IMG/VR virus record: IMGVR_UViG_3300030060_005656
Coordinates: 18,761 to 82,760 of that record
Reading direction: 5' to 3' (one strand)
DNA length: 64,000 bases
Origin: a virus
In this document: piece by piece, positions 9,319 to 17,372 of the stretch
How positions within the stretch are numbered: the stretch's first letter is position 1
Layout: each line of letters starts with the position of its first letter
The notes under the pieces: generated by a model
Databases searched by the model: none
What the model was told of the DNA's origin: nothing
What the model saw: only the letters and a program-made list of their open reading frames with translations
Program-made: the position numbers and the translations under genes

Positions 9319-10812
9319 ATGATACACAGGTCATATTTTAGCAAAAACAATACTATACTTGCAAATAACGAAGTTAATACTGGGAGAAATCCAGTAACAC
9401 AACTTTTTTACGGTAAGGGTGTAACTAATAGTTGTAGATTTACTGGTTCTGCTGACCACATATGTAATGGACAAACAGGATTTACTAAAAATTTAGATAC
9501 TGGATTTAGTAGATTTATTTTTAATTTAGATTTAGAAGATTTAAGAGAAAAAATAAACAGTTGTTGTATACCCGCATTAACATCTTTAACTCACACCATA
9601 AAAATGACTAATACTTCTCATTTTGATGATACTTTGATGAATGATAAAATATTAGTTGATGGTACCAGACGTGCTACATCTTTTACTTTGATGTTATTTA
9701 AATCTACTACTGGTAGCTCTTGGTCAGAAGGTGTTGGTTATGATTATCAAGTTGCTGATGGTATGTTTGCACCGGAATTTGATTTAACTCATTCTACAAG
9801 ACCCAGTAATTGGTTTTCCTCGACAACTCTAAGTATGTGGGCTATTCCAGGTACCTATGATAATAATGATAATACAACTTATACTGTTTTAGACACGCAA
9901 GTTTTTGACCAAGGTAATGAAAATATAGAATTTAATAGTTTAGCACTTAATACGGAGATAAATAATTTACTAATTTTACCAACAGCAACTACTTCAGCTA
10001 ACACATATGGGATTGCTTTTATTCCAGCTTTTGAAAATATAACCGGTTTAACAGAGGCTTATTCTGTTGGTTTTTTTAGTAGACACACTCAAACATTTTA
10101 TGAACCTTTTTTAGAAACTACTTTTGATGATGTTATAAATGATGATAGGGGAGATTTTCATTTAGGGGTTAATAATAGATTATTTTTGTACGCTTATGAC
10201 CATAATGGTCATCCAATATGTTTTGATTTATTACCTACTGTAGATATTAAGGACTGTAATGAAAGTACGGTTGCTACTTACACCGCAACCCAATTAACTT
10301 GTGGTGTTTATTATATACCACTATCTTTAACTAGTGTAGCACAAAGTCCACCAGTTATATATACCGATACTTGGTCTAATTTATTTGTGGGTGGTATATC
10401 ACAACCTAACGTAACAAATGAATTTATAATTTATAATAATAATTTAAGTATTGGTTCAACCGCGGGTGAACCTAAAATATATGGTTATTCTGTATCTGGA
10501 ATTAAAGAAGATGAAAAAGTAACTAATGGAGAAACAAGAAAAGTATTTGTTTCAACCAGAGTTCCTTACACTGTAGATGAACAAGTTTTAGTCGATAATT
10601 TGCAATATCGTCTCTATGTAACCCAAGGTACCACTCAAGTGGAGGTAGTTCCTTGGACACCTATTAACAAGTCATTTACACACAATTATTTTATGTTAGA
10701 TACAGGATGGATGATTCCTAATGAATATCACCTAGACATTAAAGCAACTTCTAACCAACAAGTAGATATTTATAGGAAAGTAATAAAATTTCAAGTAATT
10801 AATCAATTATGA
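9319..10812 (+). CDS. Probable virion protein, beta-rich
   Basis: A 497-residue protein of unknown family, rich in Thr, Asn, Ser and aromatic residues with long runs of predicted beta strands, as in tail, fibre or neck proteins. Cysteines occur at several places (SCRF, NSCCIP, KDCNES, QLTCGVYY). No catalytic motif is visible. It has its own TATTTATA box and its stop overlaps the start of the next gene by 4 bases (ATGA), suggesting coupled synthesis. A structural role is inferred from composition and position. Confidence 0.65.
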   Translation: MIHRSYFSKNNTILANNEVNTGRNPVTQLFYGKGVTNSCRFTGSADHICNGQTGFTKNLDTGFSRFIFNLDLEDLREKINSCCIPALTSLTHTIKMTNTSHFDDTLMNDKILVDGTRRATSFTLMLFKSTTGSSWSEGVGYDYQVADGMFAPEFDLTHSTRPSNWFSSTTLSMWAIPGTYDNNDNTTYTVLDTQVFDQGNENIEFNSLALNTEINNLLILPTATTSANTYGIAFIPAFENITGLTEAYSVGFFSRHTQTFYEPFLETTFDDVINDDRGDFHLGVNNRLFLYAYDHNGHPICFDLLPTVDIKDCNESTVATYTATQLTCGVYYIPLSLTSVAQSPPVIYTDTWSNLFVGGISQPNVTNEFIIYNNNLSIGSTAGEPKIYGYSVSGIKEDEKVTNGETRKVFVSTRVPYTVDEQVLVDNLQYRLYVTQGTTQVEVVPWTPINKSFTHNYFMLDTGWMIPNEYHLDIKATSNQQVDIYRKVIKFQVINQL

Positions 10813-11294
10813 AAAAAATAAGAATATCTGAAAGTGAACTAGTAGATTTAATAGAAAAACTAGTTAAAGAAAATCTAAGTAATGGTACTGGATTTGACTT
10901 TGGTATGTTGGGTACACCTACATCAAAGTATAAAGATTTATACGAAGATGAAGATATAGAAGAGGAAAAAGAGTTAGATGAAGATGAATTTAATGTGGAT
11001 ACAGCACAGACTGGTGATAAAACATTAAATGTTAATGTAATGAAACAAACTAACCAATCTGACTGGATGGGTGAAAATAAAATTACCGAATCTCAGTTAG
11101 TTAGAAGGTTATCAAAAAAATTACATGAAGCAGAAGGAAAAGGATGTGCTGAATCAGAAGGTGGTTCTGGTTGTATTAAAAAAAGAGGAGACGGCTGGGT
11201 TATATTAAATAACAAAAAAGGTGGTGTCTGGAGAAAATGTACTAGTGAAAAAGATTGTCAAGAACAATTAGATGCTTTTCACGCTAATAAATAA
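10809..11294 (+). CDS. Protein with two capsid-targeting-like segments
   Basis: A 161-residue protein. The first 21 residues (MKKIRISESELVDLIEKLVK, then E21) have the short amphipathic leader found on many proteins of this genome, with a V-K-E triplet at 19-21. A second copy of the same pattern is internal: KITESQLVRRLSKKLHEA at residues 91-108, ending in L-H-E-A. Between them lies a very acidic linker (around 45-60). The C-terminal 50 residues form a small cysteine-containing module (C112, C122, C138, C144) with GWVILNNKKGGVWRKC. Cleavage after both E residues by a T4-type prohead protease would free that module; this is inference. Confidence 0.72.
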   Translation: MKKIRISESELVDLIEKLVKENLSNGTGFDFGMLGTPTSKYKDLYEDEDIEEEKELDEDEFNVDTAQTGDKTLNVNVMKQTNQSDWMGENKITESQLVRRLSKKLHEAEGKGCAESEGGSGCIKKRGDGWVILNNKKGGVWRKCTSEKDCQEQLDAFHANK

Positions 11295-11314
11295 AACTTT
11301 AAAAATAAAAAACT

Positions 11315-11380
11315 ATGAAATGTGATTGTCAAGTGTGTAAGTGTGGCACAAAATGTGACTGTACTTGTTGTGACTGTTAG
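11315..11380 (+). CDS. Cysteine-rich micropeptide, metallothionein-like
   Basis: A 21-codon reading frame encoding MKCDCQVCKCGTKCDCTCCDC: nine cysteines in 21 residues, in C-x-C, C-x-x-C and C-C arrangements with only K, D, Q, V, G and T between them. That composition is what metallothionein-like metal-thiolate peptides look like and is very unlikely for random AT-rich DNA. It sits 20 bases after the stop of the upstream gene, has an A-rich leader (AAAAATAAAAAACT) and is followed within 35 bases by an intrinsic terminator. Metal or thiol buffering is an inference. Confidence 0.6.
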   Translation: MKCDCQVCKCGTKCDCTCCDC

Positions 11381-11412
11381 ATAACAGTTAATTAAAAAAT
11401 AAAGATATAAAA

Positions 11413-11440
11413 AAACCACTCAAAAGAGTGGTTTTTGTTT
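11413..11440. terminator. Bidirectional intrinsic terminator
   Basis: A 9-bp stem AAACCACTC / GAGTGGTTT (11413-11421 and 11426-11434) with an AAAA loop, followed by T-rich sequence on the plus strand and preceded by A-rich sequence. It lies between convergent genes and should stop both the plus-strand tail cluster and the minus-strand gene ending at 11442. Confidence 0.85.
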
Positions 11441-11441
11441 T

Positions 11442-11732
11442 TTATATATCTTCGTCATCATAATCATATTCATGAGTCACGACCGTTCTACTAGGTTCTG
11501 GTTCTTCTTCCACAATAACCTCATCTTTCGGTGAGAAATTCTCTGCAGCTGTAAAACCAAGTCCTGCCATCACAATCCATTGTAAAGACTCGAATAAATT
11601 ATTGTCAATTGTGAAATCCCAAAAAAGATTTGCTGTGTAACCAATTAACATAAATAAAAGACATACGAAAGTAACAAATCTCTTACTAGAGACTTTACCT
11701 TCACTACTTAACATGTTTTTAAAGAAGTTCAT
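11442..11732 (-). CDS. Small membrane protein, holin-like
   Basis: A 96-residue protein with two hydrophobic segments (about residues 19-38 and 48-65), a basic N-terminus (SSEGKVSSKRF) and an acidic C-terminal tail (EVIVEEEPEP, then EYDYDDEDI). Length, two-helix topology and the charged tail fit class II-type holins, which make lesions in the inner membrane so that the endolysin can pass. No endolysin is adjacent, so the function is inferred only. A TATTTATA box lies 12 bases upstream, and the gene is separated from the capsid gene by a terminator, so it is its own transcription unit. Confidence 0.55.
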   Translation of the reverse strand: MNFFKNMLSSEGKVSSKRFVTFVCLLFMLIGYTANLFWDFTIDNNLFESLQWIVMAGLGFTAAENFSPKDEVIVEEEPEPSRTVVTHEYDYDDEDI

Positions 11733-11744
11733 AAGCGTTTTTAT

Positions 11745-11752
11745 TATAAATA
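11745..11752 (-). promoter_or_regulatory. TATTTATA late-promoter-like box
   Basis: TATTTATA on the minus strand, context GATATTTATAAT, 12 bases before the ATG at 11732. Confidence 0.5.
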
Positions 11753-11768
11753 TCAGTACATAAAAAAA

Positions 11769-11789
11769 AAGCCCTCATAAAGAGGGCTT
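11769..11789 (-). terminator. Intrinsic terminator of the capsid transcript
   Basis: An 8-bp stem AAGCCCTC / GAGGGCTT with a 5-base loop. On the minus strand it is followed by a run of T, 25 bases after the stop codon of the major capsid gene. Confidence 0.88.
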
Positions 11790-11814
11790 CTTTTATATAT
11801 AACTTATTCAGTTA

Positions 11815-13659
11815 TTAGAATCTTTTCAATTCTCTTACATCAAATGTTCTAACTCCATCAACAGTGATTCTTCCATAGAATCTGTTGTTAACCATTTTCT
11901 TAGCGTATCTAGTCATGATACCTTTGATTGGTGTAAAGTTGAATGGGTTATACATTGTAGGTGTCAACTGTAATGGTACATATGGTGCGTAAACGTACCC
12001 AGTATCCAATAAAGATGTTCCTTTATGTCCAATTAACACTTGGTTAGCTGGGAAGTAAGGGTCTCTATATACAGTAAATCTACCTGATAAAGTACCTATT
12101 TTCTCAATACCCATGTTATATTGGTCTTGTTCTGGTGCTGCGTTTGAAACGTGGAAGTACTCCAAGTCATCAAATATTGCAGAAACTTCAGAAGAACATA
12201 CAATCCAGTTAGCCCCACCTCTCAATGTTGACTTGTGAATTTGAGCTGATAACTGATTAATAGCAGTAATCAACGTTTGATTCCAGTCTTTTTGAGTGTA
12301 AGGTGCTTGACCTGCAGAGAATCTCTTCCATCCGTTGTAATCCCATCTTAAGTCCCAAGCTGCTCCTTTTCTAAGGTCTCTCAAGATTTCTCTATCGATT
12401 TCAGCTGCAACTTCTTCAGATAATAAAGCTGTTAATTCAGCTTCAGCATCGATGTTATGGAATGCAGAAACATCTTGTGCAAGTTCTGGTGACCATTGTG
12501 CTCTTAATTTTCTTTCAGTAACAGAAACTGTAACAGCTTGTAAGTCGAAAGAAACTTCACCCATTTGGTCCTCAAATTCAAGAGTTGCGTACTGTCTCCA
12601 AGTAGCTGTGATAGTTTGTGACGCTGCTGTAGAACCTACATAACCATCAATCGAACGATAAGATGTTTCACCACAATCAACACATGCTGGACATGAAGTA
12701 TCAACTTCTAAGTAGATATTTCCTTGTGAATCACAAACGTCAGTTCTATCAACAATTCCAAAACCATACTTTTGTGTAACAACACGGAATAACATTGGTT
12801 TGCCAACACCGTAAACCATTGTTCCACCTGAGTTTGCGTTAGTAGAAGAATTACAACACCATACTCCAGTATTGTTTGATAACGTTAATGAAGCTAAGAA
12901 CTCTTCAGTATCTTGCTCATTTCCATCAGGTCCAGTTAATTTACCAACACCAGCAGTATTAAATCCTGCTAATTTAACGATAGCACTTCTTGTACCACCT
13001 TTTGGTATACCCACACCATAACCTAAAGTTGTAGTAGCGTTACATCCAGATAATGAGTTCATCGCTGCATAATCTTGTAATGTATTACCGTTCCAAATTA
13101 CGTTTGTTGTAGAAGCTGCACTTGACGTATAACTTCCTTTTGAGTAGTCATAAAGACCGTCATCAGCTGCTGTAGGTGCGTTACCTGCATAGTACTCATC
13201 ATATAATGAAGTAGATGCTGCAGAAAATGGTGCTCCTGGTGTAGGTGGAAATGGTCCACTACCTGGTACAACACCCTCTGATGGTGCTCCAAAAGGTGCA
13301 TAATGTGACCCATCTGGTGCATATGCTGCAATTTTAGGTACAAAGTAGAACAATTTACCGATTGGTAAGTTCATAGCTTGTACAGAAACGATATCGTTTG
13401 CCAATAATTTAGAGAAAACTCTTCTAATTATTGGGAAAACAACTGTTTCGAATGAACCTGAATCAGAAGCTGTAGTAGCTTCGTTGATTAGGTTTGTTGC
13501 TTGGTTTTCATATAGCTGAGCTATATTTTCTCTAACGTGACCTTTAAGTCCGTCTAGGAATCCAAGACCATCCCATTTTGCTAAGGTATCTTCTTTGATA
13601 ACTTTTAGGTGTTTTAACCCAATGTTACCAACCATACCTGATTCTAATAGTGCTCCCAT
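11815..13659 (-). CDS. Major capsid protein, gp23-like
   Basis: A 614-residue T4 gp23-family capsid subunit that forms the hexamers of the head. The N-terminal segment (WDGLGFLDGLKGH at 29-41, then VFPIIRRVFSKLLAND) and the C-terminal NNRFYGRITVDGV are diagnostic. An I-N-E-A sequence at residues 58-61 sits where T4 gp23 is cut by the prohead protease (E65/A66), so the mature chain probably starts at A61. Compared with T4 gp23 (521 residues) it has extra sequence near residues 120-350, glycine/serine-rich and with several cysteines (for example CPACVDCG). A strong terminator follows. Codon choice is more GC-rich than in the neighbours, as expected for very high expression. Confidence 0.97.
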   Translation of the reverse strand: MGALLESGMVGNIGLKHLKVIKEDTLAKWDGLGFLDGLKGHVRENIAQLYENQATNLINEATTASDSGSFETVVFPIIRRVFSKLLANDIVSVQAMNLPIGKLFYFVPKIAAYAPDGSHYAPFGAPSEGVVPGSGPFPPTPGAPFSAASTSLYDEYYAGNAPTAADDGLYDYSKGSYTSSAASTTNVIWNGNTLQDYAAMNSLSGCNATTTLGYGVGIPKGGTRSAIVKLAGFNTAGVGKLTGPDGNEQDTEEFLASLTLSNNTGVWCCNSSTNANSGGTMVYGVGKPMLFRVVTQKYGFGIVDRTDVCDSQGNIYLEVDTSCPACVDCGETSYRSIDGYVGSTAASQTITATWRQYATLEFEDQMGEVSFDLQAVTVSVTERKLRAQWSPELAQDVSAFHNIDAEAELTALLSEEVAAEIDREILRDLRKGAAWDLRWDYNGWKRFSAGQAPYTQKDWNQTLITAINQLSAQIHKSTLRGGANWIVCSSEVSAIFDDLEYFHVSNAAPEQDQYNMGIEKIGTLSGRFTVYRDPYFPANQVLIGHKGTSLLDTGYVYAPYVPLQLTPTMYNPFNFTPIKGIMTRYAKKMVNNRFYGRITVDGVRTFDVRELKRF

Positions 13660-13689
13660 AGTTTTTTTATTTTTTTTAAAAAGCGTTTA

Positions 13690-15270
13690 TTATAATTTAG
13701 ACATTAAGTCTTTCATCCTACTAAATTGAGGGTTTTCGTAAATTTTTGATTCCAATAACTTACCTCCACCACTAGTAGGTGATTTAGTAATTTTCTGCTC
13801 CACTGACTCAGAAATTGTTTTTGTAGGTTTAGCTACTTCCTGAGAAAGTTCTTCTTTGATTACCTTATACAACTCTTTAGAACCTTTTAATGAGTTTATC
13901 CCATCAAAACGTTTTAATATGTTGATTTTTTCCTGCTTGGTAGTTGAATGTTCAGTAAATAGACGTGTTACGTAAGCTAAGTTTGAATTAAACACACCTA
14001 CTTCATTCAGTTTATCTCTAAAAGTTGTTAAAGCTTTCTTATAGTCAGAATTTTTAACTTTTAAAGTTTCTACCTCTTCTTTAAGAAGATTGTAGGACTT
14101 TCTTATACGACTTTCACCAAGGTTACGATTGTTAGTGATTCCTTTTCTAAAAGAAGGCTTGTGTTTTCCACCAGACTCTCTTCCAAACCCTAAAGTTCTT
14201 GAAGCTTCTTTCATTTCGTAATCTCTATGAGTTGCTGACTGGTCACCTTTCTTAGCTCCACCTTCTTTTACTTCTTCGTAATCTAAATGTGTTGCTGATT
14301 GGTCTCCTTTTTTAGCCCCTCCTTCTTTCATTTCATAATCTAGATGAGTTGCAGATTGGTCCCCTTTCTTAGCTCCCCCTTCCTTCATATAATCTCTGTG
14401 TGTTGCTGATTGGTCTCCCTTCTTAGCACCACCTTCCTTCATATAATCTCTATGAGTTGCGGATTGGTCACCTTTTTTTGCTCCTCCTTCTTTCATATAA
14501 TCTCGGTGAGTTGCAGATTGGTCTCCTTTTTTTGCTCCGCCTTCTTCCATATCTTCCATTTCCATCATGTCTCCACCTTCCTTTTCATAATCTTTAAGTT
14601 TCCTCATCGATTCAGGTTGGTCTACGCCCATAACTTTACCATGTCCTTCGTCCATGTCATCCATTTCGTCTAGCTCAATTTCATAAACCACTTCTTCGTC
14701 CATTTCTTCCATCTCATCCATGTCATCCATTTCGTCCATGTTATCCATGTCCATTTCTGACACTTCTGTTTTGTTTTCGTTGACTGCTTTTTTCATAGTT
14801 TTTGTTTTTTTGCTTTCGTCTAATTTAATGATGTATTCAGTATCAGTAGTATTGTCGGTTAACTCAATTTCGTCATCGTCCTGTTGGATAATGATTCCGT
14901 CTTCGTCTCCCATTGCTTTAAATACTTTTAATACTTCTTCATCGGATGCTAATGTTAAATCTAGAGGTGGCAGTTCAGGTAACTCTACGTCGTCTGTCTC
15001 GTCCTCAATATCAAGTTCCATATCATCTCCCATTTCAGTTTCCATGTCCATTTCCATTTCGTCATCGTCCATGTCATCGTCTAGGTCAATCATATCAACT
15101 TCTTCTTCTTCTTGCTCCTTAAGGTAATCGTCTGCATTTAACGATTCTTTTACTAGTTCGTGAATTTCTTCCTTCATTGTTGAAGCAAGTATTTCTTTTG
15201 CATTAGACTTCATAGTTTCTTCTAACTGTTCCGCCTCGAGCAACGCTTTTTCTAAAATTGATTCGCTCAC
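13690..15270 (-). CDS. Prohead scaffold protein, gp22-like, with hexarepeat
   Basis: A 526-residue acidic, coiled-coil-rich protein immediately upstream of the capsid gene and downstream of the protease gene, the T4 position of gp22, the main core protein that shapes the prohead and is digested during maturation. Residues 55-110 and 170-220 are Asp/Glu/Met-rich. Residues about 238-352 contain six copies of an 18-21-residue unit, EGGAKKGDQSATHxDY. The C-terminal 170 residues are helical and end in SRMKDLMSKL. The start is GTG at 15270, preceded by an A-rich leader. An L-L-E-A at residues 10-13 could be a protease site. T4 gp22 is only about 270 residues; the repeats and acidic blocks account for the difference. 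Confidence 0.8.
   Translation of the reverse strand: MSESILEKALLEAEQLEETMKSNAKEILASTMKEEIHELVKESLNADDYLKEQEEEEVDMIDLDDDMDDDEMEMDMETEMGDDMELDIEDETDDVELPELPPLDLTLASDEEVLKVFKAMGDEDGIIIQQDDDEIELTDNTTDTEYIIKLDESKKTKTMKKAVNENKTEVSEMDMDNMDEMDDMDEMEEMDEEVVYEIELDEMDDMDEGHGKVMGVDQPESMRKLKDYEKEGGDMMEMEDMEEGGAKKGDQSATHRDYMKEGGAKKGDQSATHRDYMKEGGAKKGDQSATHRDYMKEGGAKKGDQSATHLDYEMKEGGAKKGDQSATHLDYEEVKEGGAKKGDQSATHRDYEMKEASRTLGFGRESGGKHKPSFRKGITNNRNLGESRIRKSYNLLKEEVETLKVKNSDYKKALTTFRDKLNEVGVFNSNLAYVTRLFTEHSTTKQEKINILKRFDGINSLKGSKELYKVIKEELSQEVAKPTKTISESVEQKITKSPTSGGGKLLESKIYENPQFSRMKDLMSKL
14213..14555 (-). repeat. Six tandem repeats within the scaffold gene
   Basis: Six in-frame copies of a 54-63-base unit encoding GGAKKGDQSATH-[RL]-DY with short spacers (MKE, EMKE or EEVKE). 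The peptide is identical in all six copies except R/L, whereas the DNA copies differ at many synonymous positions, so the protein sequence is under selection and the expansion is not recent. Confidence 0.92.
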
Positions 15271-15300
15271 GTTTTTTTATTTTTTTAAAAGTTTATTATT

Positions 15301-15326
15301 ATACCGCACCGCATACCGCAGCATGG
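15301..15326 (-). promoter_or_regulatory. GC-rich leader element upstream of the scaffold gene
   Basis: A GC-rich island with three closely spaced ACCGCA/CCGCA units (plus-strand reading ATACCGCACCGCATACCGC) in an otherwise very AT-rich 117-base gap. On the minus strand it lies within a possible 15-codon leader reading frame (15324 down to 15277) that stops 6 bases before the scaffold GTG. A TATTTATT variant of the late box lies at 15333-15340. Regulatory function is a guess. Confidence 0.3.
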
Positions 15327-15387
15327 TTTATTAATAAATATAAACTTTTTGTAAAAAATCTTTATTTTGAGGTTTTTAGTGGGGAAT

Positions 15388-16080
15388 TTATCTATTTAAG
15401 AAATTGTCTAGTTTAGACATCATAGATAATGACTTGTTTACTGTATTAGATTTTGACGATTCTATCATTTCTGTTGGTTCATCTACACTGTCAGCTTTTT
15501 CGTCTTCTTTAAATAAATATGACCCCGGAGTTGATGGTGAAGAAACCAAATCGAAACAAATTAATTCAAAATCTTCTTGTACTTCATTATACTCTCCATT
15601 TTTAGTTAATGAACCCACACCTCTAGAAGAAATACCTAATGTTACACCTTGTCTTAATAAATTAGCGGCCATATCACCAACACACGATATTACACCTTCT
15701 TTTAGATAACCTGGAGATGTTAATAATTTAAGTTTACCTATTAATCTATTTCCATCCCACCAGGTTTCTGTAATTATGTGAGAAGCTCTGTCTAAATCGA
15801 TAAGTGAAGATTCTGGGTGGTTAAGTTCTGATATTGCACCACCTCTTTTTATAACTTCCTGGTATCTTTCGTTTTCTCTTTTTAATATATTTTCTGGGTA
15901 TATTCTACCGTTTCTATTTGGGGTGTTATATTTTTGGAGTATTGCGTTCATATATATTTCACCGTCGAAGTTGTCTTTTGCCATTTCTCTTAAGATTCCT
16001 TTGTTGTCATCTGGTGAAAGGTGTCCGTCATGCTCAACTAATATTCCATGACCGATTTCTCTTGCTTCTAATACTCTCAT
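15388..16080 (-). CDS. Prohead core protease, gp21-like
   Basis: A 230-residue serine protease of the herpesvirus/T4 prohead type. The catalytic histidine is in ELNHPE (H88) and the nucleophile in LGISSRGVGSL (S151 or S152, matching the S-R-G motif). MNAILQKYNTPNRNGRIYP is the usual N-terminal block. It cuts scaffold and capsid proteins after [IL]-x-E during head maturation inside the prohead and then degrades itself; a V-L-E-A at residues 3-6 and similar sites occur in it. Its position between core/portal genes and the scaffold gene matches T4. Confidence 0.93.
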   Translation of the reverse strand: MRVLEAREIGHGILVEHDGHLSPDDNKGILREMAKDNFDGEIYMNAILQKYNTPNRNGRIYPENILKRENERYQEVIKRGGAISELNHPESSLIDLDRASHIITETWWDGNRLIGKLKLLTSPGYLKEGVISCVGDMAANLLRQGVTLGISSRGVGSLTKNGEYNEVQEDFELICFDLVSSPSTPGSYLFKEDEKADSVDEPTEMIESSKSNTVNKSLSMMSKLDNFLNR

Positions 16081-16127
16081 AATATTCTTTTTAAATAAAT
16101 AGTGGTGTTAGGCAAAAAAATCTTATA

Positions 16128-16565
16128 TCACTTTTTAGATTTATAGAACTGAAATGTCTCAGAAGTTAGTAAAGTTTTATTTATTATCTCATTTGTGATA
16201 TTATTAACTGATTCGGAAATAGAAGGTACTTTAATATCTTTATGTTTAAGGTCTTTAAGGAATAAGGTTATTTCACACCTAAGAAAACTTCTTTTACCTT
16301 TTTTTATCCCACTAGCTCTTAAATCTAAATCTACTATAGTTTTTGTTTTGAATGGAGTTTCTGATAATTTATTATATACTCTATGTTTTATATCGTTTTT
16401 TACTTTTTTAATAGGTCTTTCCCAGTTTAGTAAGTCTTCTTTTGGTTCTGCCCAGCTAGATAAATTTAAGTATATAGATTTTAGTGAAGACACATCTACA
16501 GTGCCATAGGATGTTTTAAATACATCGGAAATTTTAGTGTTTATTTCTCGTCCTTGTTTTATCAT
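16128..16565 (-). CDS. Hypothetical protein in the head-gene cassette
   Basis: A 145-residue basic protein of unknown family, mixed helix and strand, with a central TIVDLDLRASGIKKGKRSFLRCEITLFL. It lies between the prohead protease and a helical core candidate, with short gaps and the same direction, so it is probably expressed with the head genes. Nothing in the sequence points to an activity. The upstream region has AT-rich sequence similar to, but not exactly, the late box. Confidence 0.6.
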   Translation of the reverse strand: MIKQGREINTKISDVFKTSYGTVDVSSLKSIYLNLSSWAEPKEDLLNWERPIKKVKNDIKHRVYNKLSETPFKTKTIVDLDLRASGIKKGKRSFLRCEITLFLKDLKHKDIKVPSISESVNNITNEIINKTLLTSETFQFYKSKK

Positions 16566-16607
16566 ACCATATATTTTTTATACTTTAAATATAAAAAATA
16601 CGTGTAG

Positions 16608-17348
16608 TTAGTTCAAGTCCTCTAGGAGACTCCTAACCCTAATATATGATTTTTTTGTGATATTTAACCCTCTTATTTCGTTTTTAACTTCCACTAACTT
16701 AGCTGATAAATTATCATCTTTAGACTCTTTTAATAAATCGTTAATTTTATTTAGGGTTATTTCTTTAACATTATTAAACTCAGAACTTAAATTATCTTCT
16801 GTCATTAACAATGTATTTTTTAAAATGGTTTGTTGATTTTCACTTAGTGAATTTCCATATTCTTTTCCATAATTTTTAGATAAAACATGGGAAAGTATTT
16901 TAGGGTTTTTTATTTTACCTTGGGTTTTTTTGGTTTTTAGGGTATTTTCACTTAGTATATTTTTTGAATTACTAACACTCTCTAAGTTAATTATAGAATT
17001 ACTATAAACTATATTATCTATATTCTCATAAATAGTATTTGTTTTTTTGGTACATAGTTCTTTTCTATCAGAGATAATTTTATCTAGAATAGGACTAACT
17101 TTATTTAGTTTATGTTTGTTTCTTTTTAAAAAATCTACAGCTTCATTTATGTAGTTAACCGAATCTTTTTCATTCTTAAACTTTTTAGTCTCTATTTCAT
17201 TGTATAAAGTAAAGAATTCCCTCAATACTTTGGAGTACTTCATTGCTCCCATTACTACAGATAAATTTCTTTTAAATTTATTAGTGTCAGTAAAGGAGTT
17301 TTCTAAAATACTGTCTATATTATTTTTGTAGTAACCGAAATTTTTCAT
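16608..17348 (-). CDS. Helical protein in the prohead-core position
   Basis: A 246-residue, lysine-, asparagine- and serine-rich, largely helical protein. The N-terminus ends in SILENS (I-L-E triplet at residues 14-16), a possible prohead-protease site. It sits directly after the portal gene where T4 has the small core proteins gp67 and gp68, so a prohead core component is a reasonable inference, but no sequence family was recognised. A TATTTATT variant of the late box precedes it (17362-17370 region). Confidence 0.58.
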   Translation of the reverse strand: MKNFGYYKNNIDSILENSFTDTNKFKRNLSVVMGAMKYSKVLREFFTLYNEIETKKFKNEKDSVNYINEAVDFLKRNKHKLNKVSPILDKIISDRKELCTKKTNTIYENIDNIVYSNSIINLESVSNSKNILSENTLKTKKTQGKIKNPKILSHVLSKNYGKEYGNSLSENQQTILKNTLLMTEDNLSSEFNNVKEITLNKINDLLKESKDDNLSAKLVEVKNEIRGLNITKKSYIRVRSLLEDLN

Positions 17349-17372
17349 AAGTGTCTTTTATAATAAATATAC

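Noticed and set aside
13098-13343. 81-codon minus-strand frame rich in His and Gln
   Set aside because: It is a shadow frame within the major capsid gene, caused by its Gly/Pro/Ser codon repeats.
14213-14555. Repeats resembling a CRISPR array
   Set aside because: The units are in frame, contiguous without unique spacers, and lie within a long acidic coding sequence; they are protein repeats.
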